A stretch of 32,884 nt of DNA from Nitrospiria bacterium. GTDB taxonomy: Bacteria; Nitrospirota; Nitrospiria; JACQBZ01. Numbering within the stretch: the first letter of the stretch is position 1; the number at the start of each line of letters is the position of its first letter. Below, piece by piece: positions 7,554-15,260 of the stretch. Made by a program: the position numbers and the translations under genes. The stretch lies in contig DATIYJ010000013.1 of the NCBI GenBank assembly GCA_035517655.1, positions 1 through 32,884 of the forward strand, in the 5' to 3' direction. The notes below the pieces were generated by a model. It was not told the origin of the DNA and did not search any database. It saw only the letters and a list, made by a program, of their open reading frames with translations.

Positions 7554-7793
7554 CTACTTTAACCCGCCGCTTCGGACCAGATCATAAAGCTCGTCGTCCT
7601 GGCCGATGTATTTTCCATCGATGAAAATCTGCGGGACGGTCCACTCTCCGGTCTTTTCGACCAGATCTTCCCGGACCTCGGGCGTCTCCGAGATGTCGAT
7701 CTCTTCGTAGGCGATCCCTTCCTGGTCGAGCAAGCGCTTGGCCCGGACACAGGATCCGCAAAATCGTGTCGTGTAAATCTGTACGGTCGGCAC
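7554..7793 (-). CDS. Glutaredoxin
   Basis: A 79-residue thioredoxin-fold protein of the GrxC size class. The active site is CGSC (Cys12-Cys15) in place of the usual CPYC, and the glutathione-binding TVPQIFIDG segment with its cis-proline follows. It should reduce disulfides or glutathionylated proteins in the cytoplasm. The start is GTG at 7793, supported by AAGGAG 8 bases upstream. The NUDIX gene follows 8 bases downstream. The Gly-Ser pair between the cysteines is less common and may shift its redox potential. Confidence 0.92.
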   Translation of the reverse strand: MPTVQIYTTRFCGSCVRAKRLLDQEGIAYEEIDISETPEVREDLVEKTGEWTVPQIFIDGKYIGQDDELYDLVRSGGLK

Positions 7794-7861
7794 TTTAAAA
7801 ACTCCTTCTTTTAAGAACCCATCGATCCCTTTTCTATTCTAACACAAACCAAGCGGCGGCG

Positions 7862-8533
7862 TCAGAATCGGCCGAAGCTCCCTCCGGCCAGAGGCTCCTC
7901 AAGGGGGATCCGGGAGAGAACCTCGTCGGGCAGAAAATCAAACGGACCGGGATAGGGACGTCCGGCCTGGTGGAAGGCCTCTTCCGTCAGTTGGTTGAGT
8001 CCCGCGACCGAACGGTTGATGTCCCGCGCATGATGAGGAGGACGATACAGGAGAAGATCGTATCCCGCAATGAGGTTGAAAGCCGGATAGACGCCGTTCT
8101 GAAAGGCGACCGCCGCCACCTCCGACCATTCCCCGCCGAGCCTCCCGCCGAAGCTCTCGAACTGCATCCCTTTGACGACGGCGATGATCGGGAGAATTCC
8201 AAGCCGGGGCCGTGATCCGACGCCCTCTTCGTCGCCCGCCGGCCCCATTGGAATGAATCCGGTGCGTGAAAACATCTCGACCAGCCGGCCGGGAGAGTTT
8301 TTGAGTCCCCATTCCCGGTATTCTTTGAAAGATAGAACGCGATCGGACGGGATGATTTCCTGTTCGAGTTGCAGCCGCAGCGCGGCGCGGACCTTCGCAG
8401 GATCTTCAAACGGCCGACGGAAATCACGACCTTCCCGCTGGATGCCGTAAAGGGCCGTCAGGACGATCGCGAGCGGAACCGCATGCGGGGCCTTGGGCCC
8501 TTTTTTGGTCTTTTTGCGTATTTTTTGGACCAT
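7862..8533 (-). CDS. Conserved-looking hypothetical protein
   Basis: I do not recognise this 223-residue protein. It starts with a strongly basic segment (MVQKIRKKTKKGPKAP), then a short hydrophobic stretch, and a body rich in Arg, Pro and Gly containing GFIPMGPAGDEEG and a YDLLLYRPPHHARDIN segment. No cysteine cluster or nucleotide-binding motif is visible. It begins 20 bases after the pyrE stop on the same strand and is followed after 68 bases by glutaredoxin, so it probably belongs to the pyrE transcript. No clear ribosome site precedes the ATG. Confidence 0.65.
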   Translation of the reverse strand: MVQKIRKKTKKGPKAPHAVPLAIVLTALYGIQREGRDFRRPFEDPAKVRAALRLQLEQEIIPSDRVLSFKEYREWGLKNSPGRLVEMFSRTGFIPMGPAGDEEGVGSRPRLGILPIIAVVKGMQFESFGGRLGGEWSEVAAVAFQNGVYPAFNLIAGYDLLLYRPPHHARDINRSVAGLNQLTEEAFHQAGRPYPGPFDFLPDEVLSRIPLEEPLAGGSFGRF

Positions 8534-8553
8534 GGATAACTCGGGGACCCGCT

Positions 8554-9132
8554 CTATTCCTTCAGCAGATCCTCGACCGTAAAGAGGCTCTCGACGGCAT
8601 AGCCCAGGGCTTCCAGGTGCTGACGCCCGCCCTCCTTTCGATCGACCAGCGCGATGACCTTCATGACGGTGCAGCCGGCCTCTTTTAGGATATGGATCGT
8701 CCGCTCGGTGGCCCGACCGCCGGTGAGGACATCGTCCACCACCACGACGCGGGCGTTCTCGGGAAGATGGCCCTCGATGTACGCCATGGGGCCGTCCGGC
8801 CGGCCGAAGGGCTTGGGCTCCTTGCGGATGATGAAGGCCGGGATCGGATGCGGCTCCCCGTAGCTCAAAATCGAAACGGACGTGGCGATCGGATCGGCCC
8901 CCAGCGTCATCCCTCCGATCGCGTCCGCCTCCAGATTCGAAATCGCGTCCAGGATCAGCTGTCCGACCAAGAAAGCGCCTTCGAAATCGAGCGTGACCTT
9001 TTTGCAGTCGATGTAGAAATGGCTCTTTCTTCCGGAGGAAAGCGTGAAGATCGGTTCGGTGTTGTAAACGAAGGAATCGCGGAGCTTCGTCAATAGACGC
9101 TGGCGAAAGTTGGCCCGTTCATGTTTGTCCAT
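8554..9132 (-). CDS. pyrE: Orotate phosphoribosyltransferase
   Basis: A 192-residue enzyme of pyrimidine synthesis that joins orotate to PRPP to give OMP. The PRPP-binding motif is clear: VVVVDDVLTGGRATERT. Other typical blocks are FTLSSGRKSHFYIDCKKVT near the N-terminus and GGMTLGADPIA in the middle. The start MDKHERANF (ATG at 9132) was chosen over an in-frame start at 9183, which would add basic non-family residues and overlap the promoter. No ribosome site precedes this ATG; the -10 element lies only nine bases upstream, suggesting a leaderless message. It is the first gene of the run pyrE-unknown-glutaredoxin-NUDIX. Confidence 0.93.
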   Translation of the reverse strand: MDKHERANFRQRLLTKLRDSFVYNTEPIFTLSSGRKSHFYIDCKKVTLDFEGAFLVGQLILDAISNLEADAIGGMTLGADPIATSVSILSYGEPHPIPAFIIRKEPKPFGRPDGPMAYIEGHLPENARVVVVDDVLTGGRATERTIHILKEAGCTVMKVIALVDRKEGGRQHLEALGYAVESLFTVEDLLKE

Positions 9133-9141
9133 AATTTTTAT

Positions 9142-9169
9142 AGTATAGGAGCCGGGGTGAAAATGCAAA
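9142..9169 (-). promoter_or_regulatory. pyrE promoter, apparently leaderless
   Basis: On the minus strand TATACT (9147-9142) ends nine bases before the pyrE ATG at 9132. A TTTGCA (9169-9164) stands 16 bases upstream of it. Transcription would start at about 9135, leaving two or three bases of leader and no ribosome site. Confidence 0.45.
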
Positions 9170-9199
9170 CGGCGGCGACGCACCGGGCCGGAAGACCCT

Positions 9200-9790
9200 C
9201 TAGAAGATCTCCGGATGCCGGAAGCAGCGGAGGGTGTGATCGTTGACCATGCCGACGGCCTGCATGAACGCGTAGCAGATGGTCGATCCGACGAAACGAA
9301 ATCCGCGACGCTTCAAATCCCGGCTCATCGCGTCCGAGGCTTGCGTCCGGGAAGCAACCGCGCTCGGCGATCGGCGCTTGTTCCGGACGGGTTCGCCCCC
9401 GACGAAGGACCAAATATAGGCGTCGAAACTCCCGAACCCGTCGCGGATCGCCAAAAGGGCTTTCGCATTGCCGACGGCGGAATCGATCTTCAAGCGGTTC
9501 CGCACGATGCCGGGGTCCGACAACAGCGCCCGCATCTTTTTTCGATCATAGCGCGCGATTTTTTCGGGATCGAATCCGTCGAACACCCGGCGATAATGAT
9601 CCCGCTTTTTTAAGATGGTCGACCAGCTCAACCCGGCCTGGGCGCCTTCCAGAATCAGAAACTCGAAAAGACGACGATCGTCATGAAGGGGAACGCCCCA
9701 TTCCCGATCGTGGTATTCGATCATCAAGGGATCCTTCCCCGCCCATTCGCATCGGATCTTGGTCCCGTTATTCTTCGCCCAACGATCCAT
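9200..9790 (-). CDS. tag: DNA-3-methyladenine glycosylase I
   Basis: A 196-residue base-excision repair enzyme that removes 3-methyladenine from alkylated DNA. The zinc-snap ligands of Tag are conserved with correct spacing: Cys14 and His27 near the start, His185 and Cys189 near the end. Residues matching the E. coli base pocket are also present (Tyr26, Glu48, Trp56). The blocks EYHDREWGVP and LSWSTILKKR are diagnostic. It carries about ten extra residues before the conserved start (MDRWAKNNGTK). GGGAGG lies 10 bases upstream of the ATG. It has its own promoter and is divergent from the esterase lipoprotein gene. Confidence 0.95.
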   Translation of the reverse strand: MDRWAKNNGTKIRCEWAGKDPLMIEYHDREWGVPLHDDRRLFEFLILEGAQAGLSWSTILKKRDHYRRVFDGFDPEKIARYDRKKMRALLSDPGIVRNRLKIDSAVGNAKALLAIRDGFGSFDAYIWSFVGGEPVRNKRRSPSAVASRTQASDAMSRDLKRRGFRFVGSTICYAFMQAVGMVNDHTLRCFRHPEIF

Positions 9791-9838
9791 CTTGGGAACG
9801 CCTCCCGCCGCGCTCTTCAGGCTTTCTTCCGTTTAGCC

Positions 9839-9867
9839 ACATTACAAAACCCGCCGGCCGAAGTCAA
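9839..9867 (-). promoter_or_regulatory. tag promoter
   Basis: Minus-strand TTGACT (9867-9862) and TAATGT (9844-9839) are 17 bases apart; transcription would start near 9832, about 40 bases before the tag ATG. Confidence 0.5.
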
Positions 9868-9920
9868 CCGAAGGAGCCCGGGCGCCGGGATTTGGCATTC
9901 CCACCGCCGCGATCGCTTTT

Positions 9921-9949
9921 TTGACTTTTCGAGCGCCGCGACGTAAGAT
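9921..9949 (+). promoter_or_regulatory. Promoter of the esterase lipoprotein gene
   Basis: Plus-strand TTGACT (9921-9926) and TAAGAT (9944-9949) are 17 bases apart, with start of transcription near 9956 and a leader of about 34 bases containing GGAGG. Confidence 0.55.
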
Positions 9950-9989
9950 GACGACGGGGCGGGAAACCGGCACACTCGGAGGCTTAACG

Positions 9990-11288
9990 GTGGGCATGCG
10001 TCGATGGAAAACTTTAGGAATGGTCCTGTTCCTATCGATATCGACGATGTTCAACGCCTGCCGAACCGCTCCGGGTTATCACGAGTCCGAACCCTCTCCC
10101 GAACTCCTCCAACGCCTGTCGGCGTTCCTCCAAGCCGATGACACGGAAGCGGAGCGACTCTTGCCGGCCCTTTCCAAGCGGCCCGTCGCCGAACTGGAAG
10201 CGGCGCTCCATCATGTTCTGGAGGCCTCCTTTCAAAAATCCGTCCCCACCGGCATGCAGCCCGGCCGGACCCTAAGCGTGGACGGCCGATCGATGCGCTA
10301 CGGACTTTACGTCCCGTCCGCTTACGACCCCACCCGGCCGTATCCGCTGATCCTCTGCCTGCACGGGGCCGGGTTCGACGGGGACGCCTACCTGGACCGA
10401 TGGCGGCCCCGTCTGGGCGAAGACTATGTCCTGGCCTGCCCCACCATGGAGGAAGCCGACTGGTGGACCCGTGGGGGAGAGGCCCTCGTTCTCGCGGTGT
10501 TATCCGAGGTCACGCGAACGTATCATGTGGACCCCGACCGGATTTATCTCACGGGCATGTCCAACGGAGGCATCGGAACCTTCCTGATCGGGCTGAACCA
10601 TCCGGACCGCTTCGCCGCGCTGGTCCCGATGGCCGGCGCATTTCCGGCGGCGTTGTTCCCCTTGCTCGACAACGCCAAAAACACGCCCCTCTACATCATC
10701 CACGGCTCGAAGGACCAGGTGATGCCGGTCCAGTACAGCCGGGACGTGGCGTCGTATCTGAAGCGAAACGGCTATCCCGTCACCTATCGGGAGCACGACC
10801 GCGTTCATCCCATGGCCGGCGGACATTATTTTCCCAAAGAAGAGCTTCCGGATCTCCTGACCTGGCTCAAAAACCAGCGCCGGACCCCGGAACCGAAGGA
10901 ACTGACGGTCGTCCGGGACCGCGACCATGCCGGACGTGATTTTTGGGTCCGGATCGATGAGATCGACCCCAAAGCGGGTTCCTTCTGGAGTTCGGAACAT
11001 GATCCGGAGGAGGGACGACGGCTCCAACAGGGCGCCTATGCCCGGCTCAAGGCCCGGGTTTCCGGGAATACGATCTTCGTGACAACGGAGCATGTAACCC
11101 GGTACCGTTTGCTGCTTCCCCCTCATTTTGTGGACCCGAGTAAACCTGTGGCGGTCTTCACGAACGGCCGGATCAGTTTCGAGCAACTTTTGCGTCCGGA
11201 CTCCCGTTCACTATTGGAAGAGGCGCGACGCCGACCCGATCCCCGTCAGCTTGTTTTCTCAACGATCGACATCCAAGTCCCGCCTTGA
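9990..11288 (+). CDS. Lipoprotein alpha/beta-hydrolase esterase
   Basis: The 432-residue protein starts with a lipoprotein signal: basic MRRWK, a hydrophobic core, and FNAC with the lipidated cysteine at residue 24. It should therefore be membrane-anchored outside the cytoplasm. The alpha/beta-hydrolase domain (about 85-300) has the oxyanion LHGAGFDG, the nucleophile elbow GMSNG, a likely acid in HGSKDQVMP, and a histidine in the HPMAGGH region. These resemble polyhydroxybutyrate-depolymerase/feruloyl-esterase-like enzymes. The last 130 residues form a second, unrecognised domain. GTG at 9990 has GGAGG seven bases upstream; ATG at 9996 is the alternative. The substrate is unknown. Confidence 0.82.
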   Translation: MGMRRWKTLGMVLFLSISTMFNACRTAPGYHESEPSPELLQRLSAFLQADDTEAERLLPALSKRPVAELEAALHHVLEASFQKSVPTGMQPGRTLSVDGRSMRYGLYVPSAYDPTRPYPLILCLHGAGFDGDAYLDRWRPRLGEDYVLACPTMEEADWWTRGGEALVLAVLSEVTRTYHVDPDRIYLTGMSNGGIGTFLIGLNHPDRFAALVPMAGAFPAALFPLLDNAKNTPLYIIHGSKDQVMPVQYSRDVASYLKRNGYPVTYREHDRVHPMAGGHYFPKEELPDLLTWLKNQRRTPEPKELTVVRDRDHAGRDFWVRIDEIDPKAGSFWSSEHDPEEGRRLQQGAYARLKARVSGNTIFVTTEHVTRYRLLLPPHFVDPSKPVAVFTNGRISFEQLLRPDSRSLLEEARRRPDPRQLVFSTIDIQVPP

Positions 11289-11336
11289 CCAATGAAATCG
11301 GCGAGATAGTCGGCGGTTCCCGGCCCGAGCGCGGTT

Positions 11337-11364
11337 TTGACAATTCCGGGGCGTGGGCTATACT
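11337..11364 (+). promoter_or_regulatory. Bactofilin promoter
   Basis: TTGACA (11337-11342) and TATACT (11359-11364) are separated by 16 bases. Transcription would start near 11371, 35 bases before the ATG, with AAGGAGG in the leader. Confidence 0.65.
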
Positions 11365-11405
11365 TGAACATAGCTTGTTACGCATCATGATAAGGAGGGT
11401 CTGCG

Positions 11406-11837
11406 ATGTTTGGAAACGGCAACGGGACCGGCACTCAGAAAGATTCGGAGGAAATGACGATTTACATGGGCAAGAATATCGAGTTCAAAGGGACGCTCAG
11501 CTTTGAGGGAACCGGCCGGATCGACGGGAAGGTGGAAGGGAAGATTTTAGCCAAAGGGGTGCTGTTGTTGGGGGAAGGAGCGGCCGTTTCATCCGAAATC
11601 GAAGGGGATACCGTGATCGTCGGAGGAAACGTGGAAGGCAAAATTACGGGCCGTCAAAGAGTACAACTCCTCAAGAGCGCCGTCGTGAACGCCGAGATCG
11701 TCGCGCCCGCTTTTTCCATCGAGGAAGGTTGCCGGTTCAACGGGACCTGCCGGATGCCGGGGGGCGCCGATGCCGCTTCGATCATCCGTCGATCCGAACA
11801 AGAAGAGAAATTTTCGCCCGTCATGGCGGCGAGATAA
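11406..11837 (+). CDS. Bactofilin (polymer-forming cytoskeletal protein)
   Basis: A 143-residue bactofilin. Members polymerise without nucleotides into filaments that position cell-envelope enzymes or polar machinery. The core (about 20-120) is the short beta-helix repeat pattern: GKNIEFKGTLSFEGTGRIDG, then VEGKILAKG, EIEGDTVIVGGNVEGKITG, with glycine and hydrophobic residues alternating. Short disordered tails flank it, the C-terminal one polar and charged. AAGGAGG stands eight bases ahead of the ATG and a good promoter precedes it. It ends six bases from the end of the convergent diguanylate cyclase gene. Confidence 0.93.
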   Translation: MFGNGNGTGTQKDSEEMTIYMGKNIEFKGTLSFEGTGRIDGKVEGKILAKGVLLLGEGAAVSSEIEGDTVIVGGNVEGKITGRQRVQLLKSAVVNAEIVAPAFSIEEGCRFNGTCRMPGGADAASIIRRSEQEEKFSPVMAAR

Positions 11838-11843
11838 CCCGCG

Positions 11844-12728
11844 TCAGCGCTCCCGTCTTTTGCGTTCGCCCGCTCCGCTTGTCACCGCCTCTTCCTTGAC
11901 CGCATATCGAATCCCGTTCTTCCCCTTGGTCTTTACGGAATACATCAGGATGTCGGTCTGGTCCAGAATATCGTTGACGTTGACCGGGCTTTTTACAAAG
12001 GTCATCACGCCGATGCTCAGGGTGACGGGCCATTCATTCTTTTGAAATGTTTCAAGGAGGGCGTCCCGCACCCGTCGGAGCACGATCGTGGCCGCCTCGG
12101 CGCCGGTCTCGGGTAAGAGAACGGCAAACTCATCCCCCCCCAATCGGGCCACGGCGTCGGTGGATCGGGTGCTCCGAATGATGGTCTGCACCACGGTTCG
12201 AAGAAGATCGTCCCCGGTGCGGTGGCCGCGGCAGTCGTTGACGGTCTTGAAATTGTCAATATCCATGTAGGCCACGGTAAAGGGACGGTTGTAGCGCTCG
12301 GCCCGGCGGCGCTCCGCTTCCAAGATCTCATGAAAATATCGACCGTTGGCCGCATTCGTCAGATCATCGATCCGGGCGAGTTGCTTCTCACGCTCCAAGG
12401 TTTCCCGCACCCGGGAGACCAGAAACGTCACCACAAGGAATATCATCAGCCTCGTCGCGGCGTTCCAGTATTGTATCACCGTATAGGAGTAGAGATGCGG
12501 ACCGACCGTATCCGCGGCCAGCCAGGCGACCGTGCCGAAACACGAGGTCACGATTCCCGATCTTCGCCCCGCGTACCAGGCCACCGCCAATACGGGCAGG
12601 ATGTAAAAAACGGTAAGGGAGATTTCCGTCCCCGTGGTATAGTCGATCACGCCCACCAAAAGGATGGTCGACACGCCCAGGGTCGTCACAAAGGTTTTGG
12701 ACTTGCGGCTGAGGAATCTTTCGAGCAT
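11844..12728 (-). CDS. Membrane-bound diguanylate cyclase (GGDEF)
   Basis: A 294-residue protein with about four membrane segments in its first 105 residues, a short coiled linker (ETLEREKQLARIDD) and a C-terminal GGDEF domain. The active site ARLGGDEFAVLLP is intact and preceded by RSTD at the standard distance, so both catalysis and product inhibition by c-di-GMP are expected. The first helix reads DDLTNAANGRYF rather than the usual DxLTGLxNRR, a small deviation. No sensor domain other than the membrane part is seen. The -10 element lies directly upstream of the ATG with no ribosome site, suggesting a leaderless message. Confidence 0.92.
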   Translation of the reverse strand: MLERFLSRKSKTFVTTLGVSTILLVGVIDYTTGTEISLTVFYILPVLAVAWYAGRRSGIVTSCFGTVAWLAADTVGPHLYSYTVIQYWNAATRLMIFLVVTFLVSRVRETLEREKQLARIDDLTNAANGRYFHEILEAERRRAERYNRPFTVAYMDIDNFKTVNDCRGHRTGDDLLRTVVQTIIRSTRSTDAVARLGGDEFAVLLPETGAEAATIVLRRVRDALLETFQKNEWPVTLSIGVMTFVKSPVNVNDILDQTDILMYSVKTKGKNGIRYAVKEEAVTSGAGERKRRER

Positions 12729-12736
12729 AGGTATGA

Positions 12737-12747
12737 ATTATAGTATA
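12737..12747 (-). promoter_or_regulatory. -10 element(s) directly upstream of the diguanylate cyclase start
   Basis: Overlapping TATACT (12747-12742) and TATAAT (12742-12737) end eight bases before the ATG at 12728. No good -35 is seen at 16-18 bases. Transcription would begin within two or three bases of the start codon. Confidence 0.4.
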
Positions 12748-12794
12748 CCAGATGGCGGACGGCCATGATCACGCGAAGGCGGCGGACTCGGGTT

Positions 12795-13763
12795 TTACAC
12801 CGCGATGCCAAAAAGGGTCCGTACGATCATCCCGATCCCGTAGGTGATTCCAACGGCGGCCGCGATGATGACCAGATTCATCAGGATGCGTTTTCGGATA
12901 TTCATGCCGGACAGGAACGCGAGGAGCATCGAGACCAGAATGACCGTAACGCCCCCGGTGAAGATCGAAATCAGGGCGGTCTTCGCACCGAACAGGACAG
13001 GAAGGATCGGAACGGCCGCGCCGACGAAATAACCCGCACCGACGATGAGGGCCGAGGAGAACGCGGGTTCTTCCGTCCCGGACGGCCCCGCGTCCTCGCC
13101 GAGGAACCGTTTCCGGCCCCGTTCCGTTCTCCGCATCTCGTTCTCGGAACTGGCCGCGACATAGGCCCCCGCCGCCATGGACAACGAACCGGCCGCGGCG
13201 GTGGTCAGCCCGGCGATCAGCACCAGCGACGCCGCTCCCAGGGCCGCGAAGAACCCGCTCACCGCCCCGAGAATCTCGACCAGCCCGTCGTTGAATCCGA
13301 GGAAGATGTTGCGGATGCGCTCCGGGTTGATCTTCCGCTCCGCCATCCGGCCGACGATCTCGTCCTCGTGCTTGAATTCGTCCTCCAGAATTCCTTTCAC
13401 CGCGACGCCCAGCGGCCCGTCCTTGTATCTTTCCCAAATTGAAAGATACTTGCGGACGCCGTACACCTCGATCGCTTCGAGAACCAGGTGGACCGCGGTC
13501 GCGCCGAACAACCGGCAGGTCAGGACGATCAGCCCGAGTCTGAACCGGCGCGGGAAATCGAGGCCGGACACCGTCGTATCGAAAAAGCGCTGCCAGAAGG
13601 CGAAGTGCTGGGTTTCGATCGAGATCAACTCGTCCAGCATCGTCTGTAAATCGGGGCCCGAAATCCCGCGCAGCGATTTGTAAAGCGTCAGGTCGAACAA
13701 CTCATCCAGAATCAGGGCTCGGGCCAGGCGGGGATCATGGGACGACGGATTGTTTTTATTCAT
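12795..13763 (-). CDS. Ferritin-like diiron domain fused to a VIT1/CCC1 iron/manganese transporter
   Basis: The 322-residue protein joins two modules. Residues about 12-140 are a ferritin-like four-helix domain with two ExxH pairs (Glu50/His53 and Glu129/His132), as in erythrin-type diiron proteins. Residues about 150-322 are a VIT1/CCC1 transporter domain with the conserved FLGFNDGLVEILGAVSGF start, the glycine-rich AGSLSMAAGAYVAASSE helix and three further membrane segments. The layout is that of MbfA-type iron exporters, where the cytoplasmic diiron domain senses or loads iron for export. The ATG at 13763 follows the stop of the Dph6-like gene by 25 bases; a longer in-frame start at 13895 would overlap that gene and adds unlike sequence. 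Confidence 0.88.
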   Translation of the reverse strand: MNKNNPSSHDPRLARALILDELFDLTLYKSLRGISGPDLQTMLDELISIETQHFAFWQRFFDTTVSGLDFPRRFRLGLIVLTCRLFGATAVHLVLEAIEVYGVRKYLSIWERYKDGPLGVAVKGILEDEFKHEDEIVGRMAERKINPERIRNIFLGFNDGLVEILGAVSGFFAALGAASLVLIAGLTTAAAGSLSMAAGAYVAASSENEMRRTERGRKRFLGEDAGPSGTEEPAFSSALIVGAGYFVGAAVPILPVLFGAKTALISIFTGGVTVILVSMLLAFLSGMNIRKRILMNLVIIAAAVGITYGIGMIVRTLFGIAV

Positions 13764-13788
13764 GCCCGTACTCTTCACTCGATTCCTT

Positions 13789-14460
13789 TTATGCCTCTTG
13801 CGGCCGAAGGTCGGCAAAAACAAACCCGTCGCGTTCGACGACCTCGCCGACGCGAATCCCGATCGGGGTTCGAAACATCGGCCCGTCCACGGCAAAGGTG
13901 TGAAACTCGCCGTACTCGCCGCAGGGGTCGATCGATTCCGGAAGCTCGTCCAGGAACGCCGATCCGAATTCCCGTCCCGCGAAACGGGCCGGAAGTTTTT
14001 TCGGATCGACGCAGGTGACGTAGGCGCGCAGGCCTTCCAAGATCATCTGCCGGGCCAGGCGGTCGGTCGGAATTTCCCAAAGCGGGAAAAGCGGCGTGAT
14101 GCCGGTCTCCTTCAATTTTTCCTCCCGGTAGGCCCGGATGTCCTGAAGGAAGAGGTCTCCGAAGGCCATGCAGCGTATTCCTCTTCCGCGCGATGCGTCG
14201 ACAAACGCCTTCATCACCGATTCGTACTGGAGATTGCTGCAGGGATGGGGAATGTTCAAAGTCTCAAGCGGAAGCCCGACCGCCTCCGCCTGGCGTTCGA
14301 GCAGCTCCAGACGAACCGCATGCATCGCCACGCGCCGGAACTCGGCATTAACCGTCGTGAACAATCCGACCACTTCGATGTCGTTCCGCTGCCGGAGCAG
14401 ATGCAGCGTCCAGGCGCTGTCCTTCCCGCTGCTCCAGCTCAGCAGGGTTTTCTTACGCAT
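13789..14460 (-). CDS. Dph6-like PP-loop ATPase (diphthine-ammonia ligase family)
   Basis: A 223-residue adenine-nucleotide alpha-hydrolase. The PP-loop SWSSGKDS is at residues 8-15 and the C-terminal DPCGEYGEFHTF...DGP signature is typical of the Dph6/MJ0570 family. In archaea and eukaryotes the family makes diphthamide on elongation factor 2; bacteria lack diphthamide, so the bacterial role is unknown and probably another amidation. The start at ATG 14460 has GGGGG a few bases upstream; a TTG at 14475 is in frame. It precedes the ferritin/VIT1 gene by 25 bases and likely shares its transcript. Confidence 0.85.
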   Translation of the reverse strand: MRKKTLLSWSSGKDSAWTLHLLRQRNDIEVVGLFTTVNAEFRRVAMHAVRLELLERQAEAVGLPLETLNIPHPCSNLQYESVMKAFVDASRGRGIRCMAFGDLFLQDIRAYREEKLKETGITPLFPLWEIPTDRLARQMILEGLRAYVTCVDPKKLPARFAGREFGSAFLDELPESIDPCGEYGEFHTFAVDGPMFRTPIGIRVGEVVERDGFVFADLRPQEA

Positions 14461-14506
14461 GCCATCCCCCGTCAATCAGAAAACCATGAAATTGAATCTT
14501 CCCTTC

Positions 14507-14536
14507 TGTATATTCCCATACACTTATATTTGTCAA
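14507..14536 (-). promoter_or_regulatory. Promoter of the Dph6-like / iron exporter pair
   Basis: Minus-strand TTGACA (14536-14531) and TATACA (14512-14507) are 18 bases apart, with transcription starting near 14500, 40 bases before the ATG. Confidence 0.6.
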
Positions 14537-14583
14537 CAGCGAGATTAGCCGATGGCCGGTAGAGGCTCCCCGATGTGGATGCC

Positions 14584-14688
14584 TTAAATAATCGGAGGGA
14601 TTCGGGCCGACACAGGGGCTTCACTCTTAAACTTCCGCATTTTCTTCTTCATAGGATTGGTAGATCCTCTTTTCCTTCCGACTCGCAT
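14584..14688 (-). CDS. Possible 34-residue basic peptide downstream of the Ehr operon
   Basis: An ATG at 14688 opens a 34-codon frame, 35 bases after the stop of the NuoB-like gene and on the same strand. The product is very basic in its first half (MRVGRKRGS, KKKMRKFKS) and ends SARIPPII. A second in-frame ATG at 14652 has AGAGGAT about 11 bases upstream. There is no family match I know of. It could be a chance frame in the 248-base gap, which otherwise holds only the promoter of the Dph6-like gene. Confidence 0.25.
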   Translation of the reverse strand: MRVGRKRGSTNPMKKKMRKFKSEAPVSARIPPII

Positions 14689-14723
14689 CTCTCGCGGTCA
14701 GTTTATTGAGAGGGGAAAACCCG

Positions 14724-15233
14724 TTACGATTGACGACCCTGAACCTTCCGCAGCGCATCGAGGATTTCGGACGGGCGCGGCGGGCAGCCCGAAATCTTGA
14801 CGTCCACCGGAATGTGCCGCTCGACCGGACCGGTCACGGCATAACTCCCCTTGAACATCCCGCAATCGCAGGCGCAGTCGCCCAGCGCGATCACCAATTT
14901 CGGATCCGGCGTCGCGGCATGAACGTCTTTCAGAGCTTTCTCCATATTCGCCGTGACGGGACCGGTGACCACGAGCGCGTCCGCATGGCGGGGAGAGGCC
15001 GCGATATGGATGCCGAACCGTTCCGCGTCGTAAACGGGGTTCATCAGCGCGTTCATCTCCATCTCGCAGCCGTTGCAGGAGCCGGTGTCCACCTCCCGAA
15101 TCGTGAGCGACCGGCCGAACGCCGAGGCCTTCCGGCGAACCGCATCCGAGACGTCCGGCCCGGGTTGGGTCGGCGCCGGGTACCGTCCGGTCACCTTCCC
15201 GGTCTTCAAGCTTTTCCGGATGATCCTGAACAC
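14724..15233 (-). CDS. NuoB/HyfI-like [4Fe-4S] subunit of an Ehr-type complex
   Basis: A 169-residue electron-transfer subunit. The cysteines for the proximal [4Fe-4S] (N2-type) cluster are conserved: SCNGC (Cys53, Cys56), GDCACDCG (Cys120, with Cys122 and Cys124 nearby) and SGCPPRP (Cys150). In complex I and group 4 hydrogenases this subunit passes electrons to or from the NuoD/HyfG active site at the membrane. It starts with GTG at 15233 with GGAGG seven bases upstream and follows the NuoCD-like gene by 27 bases. It is the last clear gene of the operon. Retained cluster ligands contrast with the loss of Ni-Fe ligands in its partner. Confidence 0.9.
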   Translation of the reverse strand: MFRIIRKSLKTGKVTGRYPAPTQPGPDVSDAVRRKASAFGRSLTIREVDTGSCNGCEMEMNALMNPVYDAERFGIHIAASPRHADALVVTGPVTANMEKALKDVHAATPDPKLVIALGDCACDCGMFKGSYAVTGPVERHIPVDVKISGCPPRPSEILDALRKVQGRQS

Positions 15234-15260
15234 GGTTGGTCCTCCTCTCGCCCTTTCGTT

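Noticed and set aside
12729-12794. Terminator between the iron exporter and diguanylate cyclase genes
   Set aside because: The repeated GTCCGCC is direct, not inverted, and there is no T-tract.
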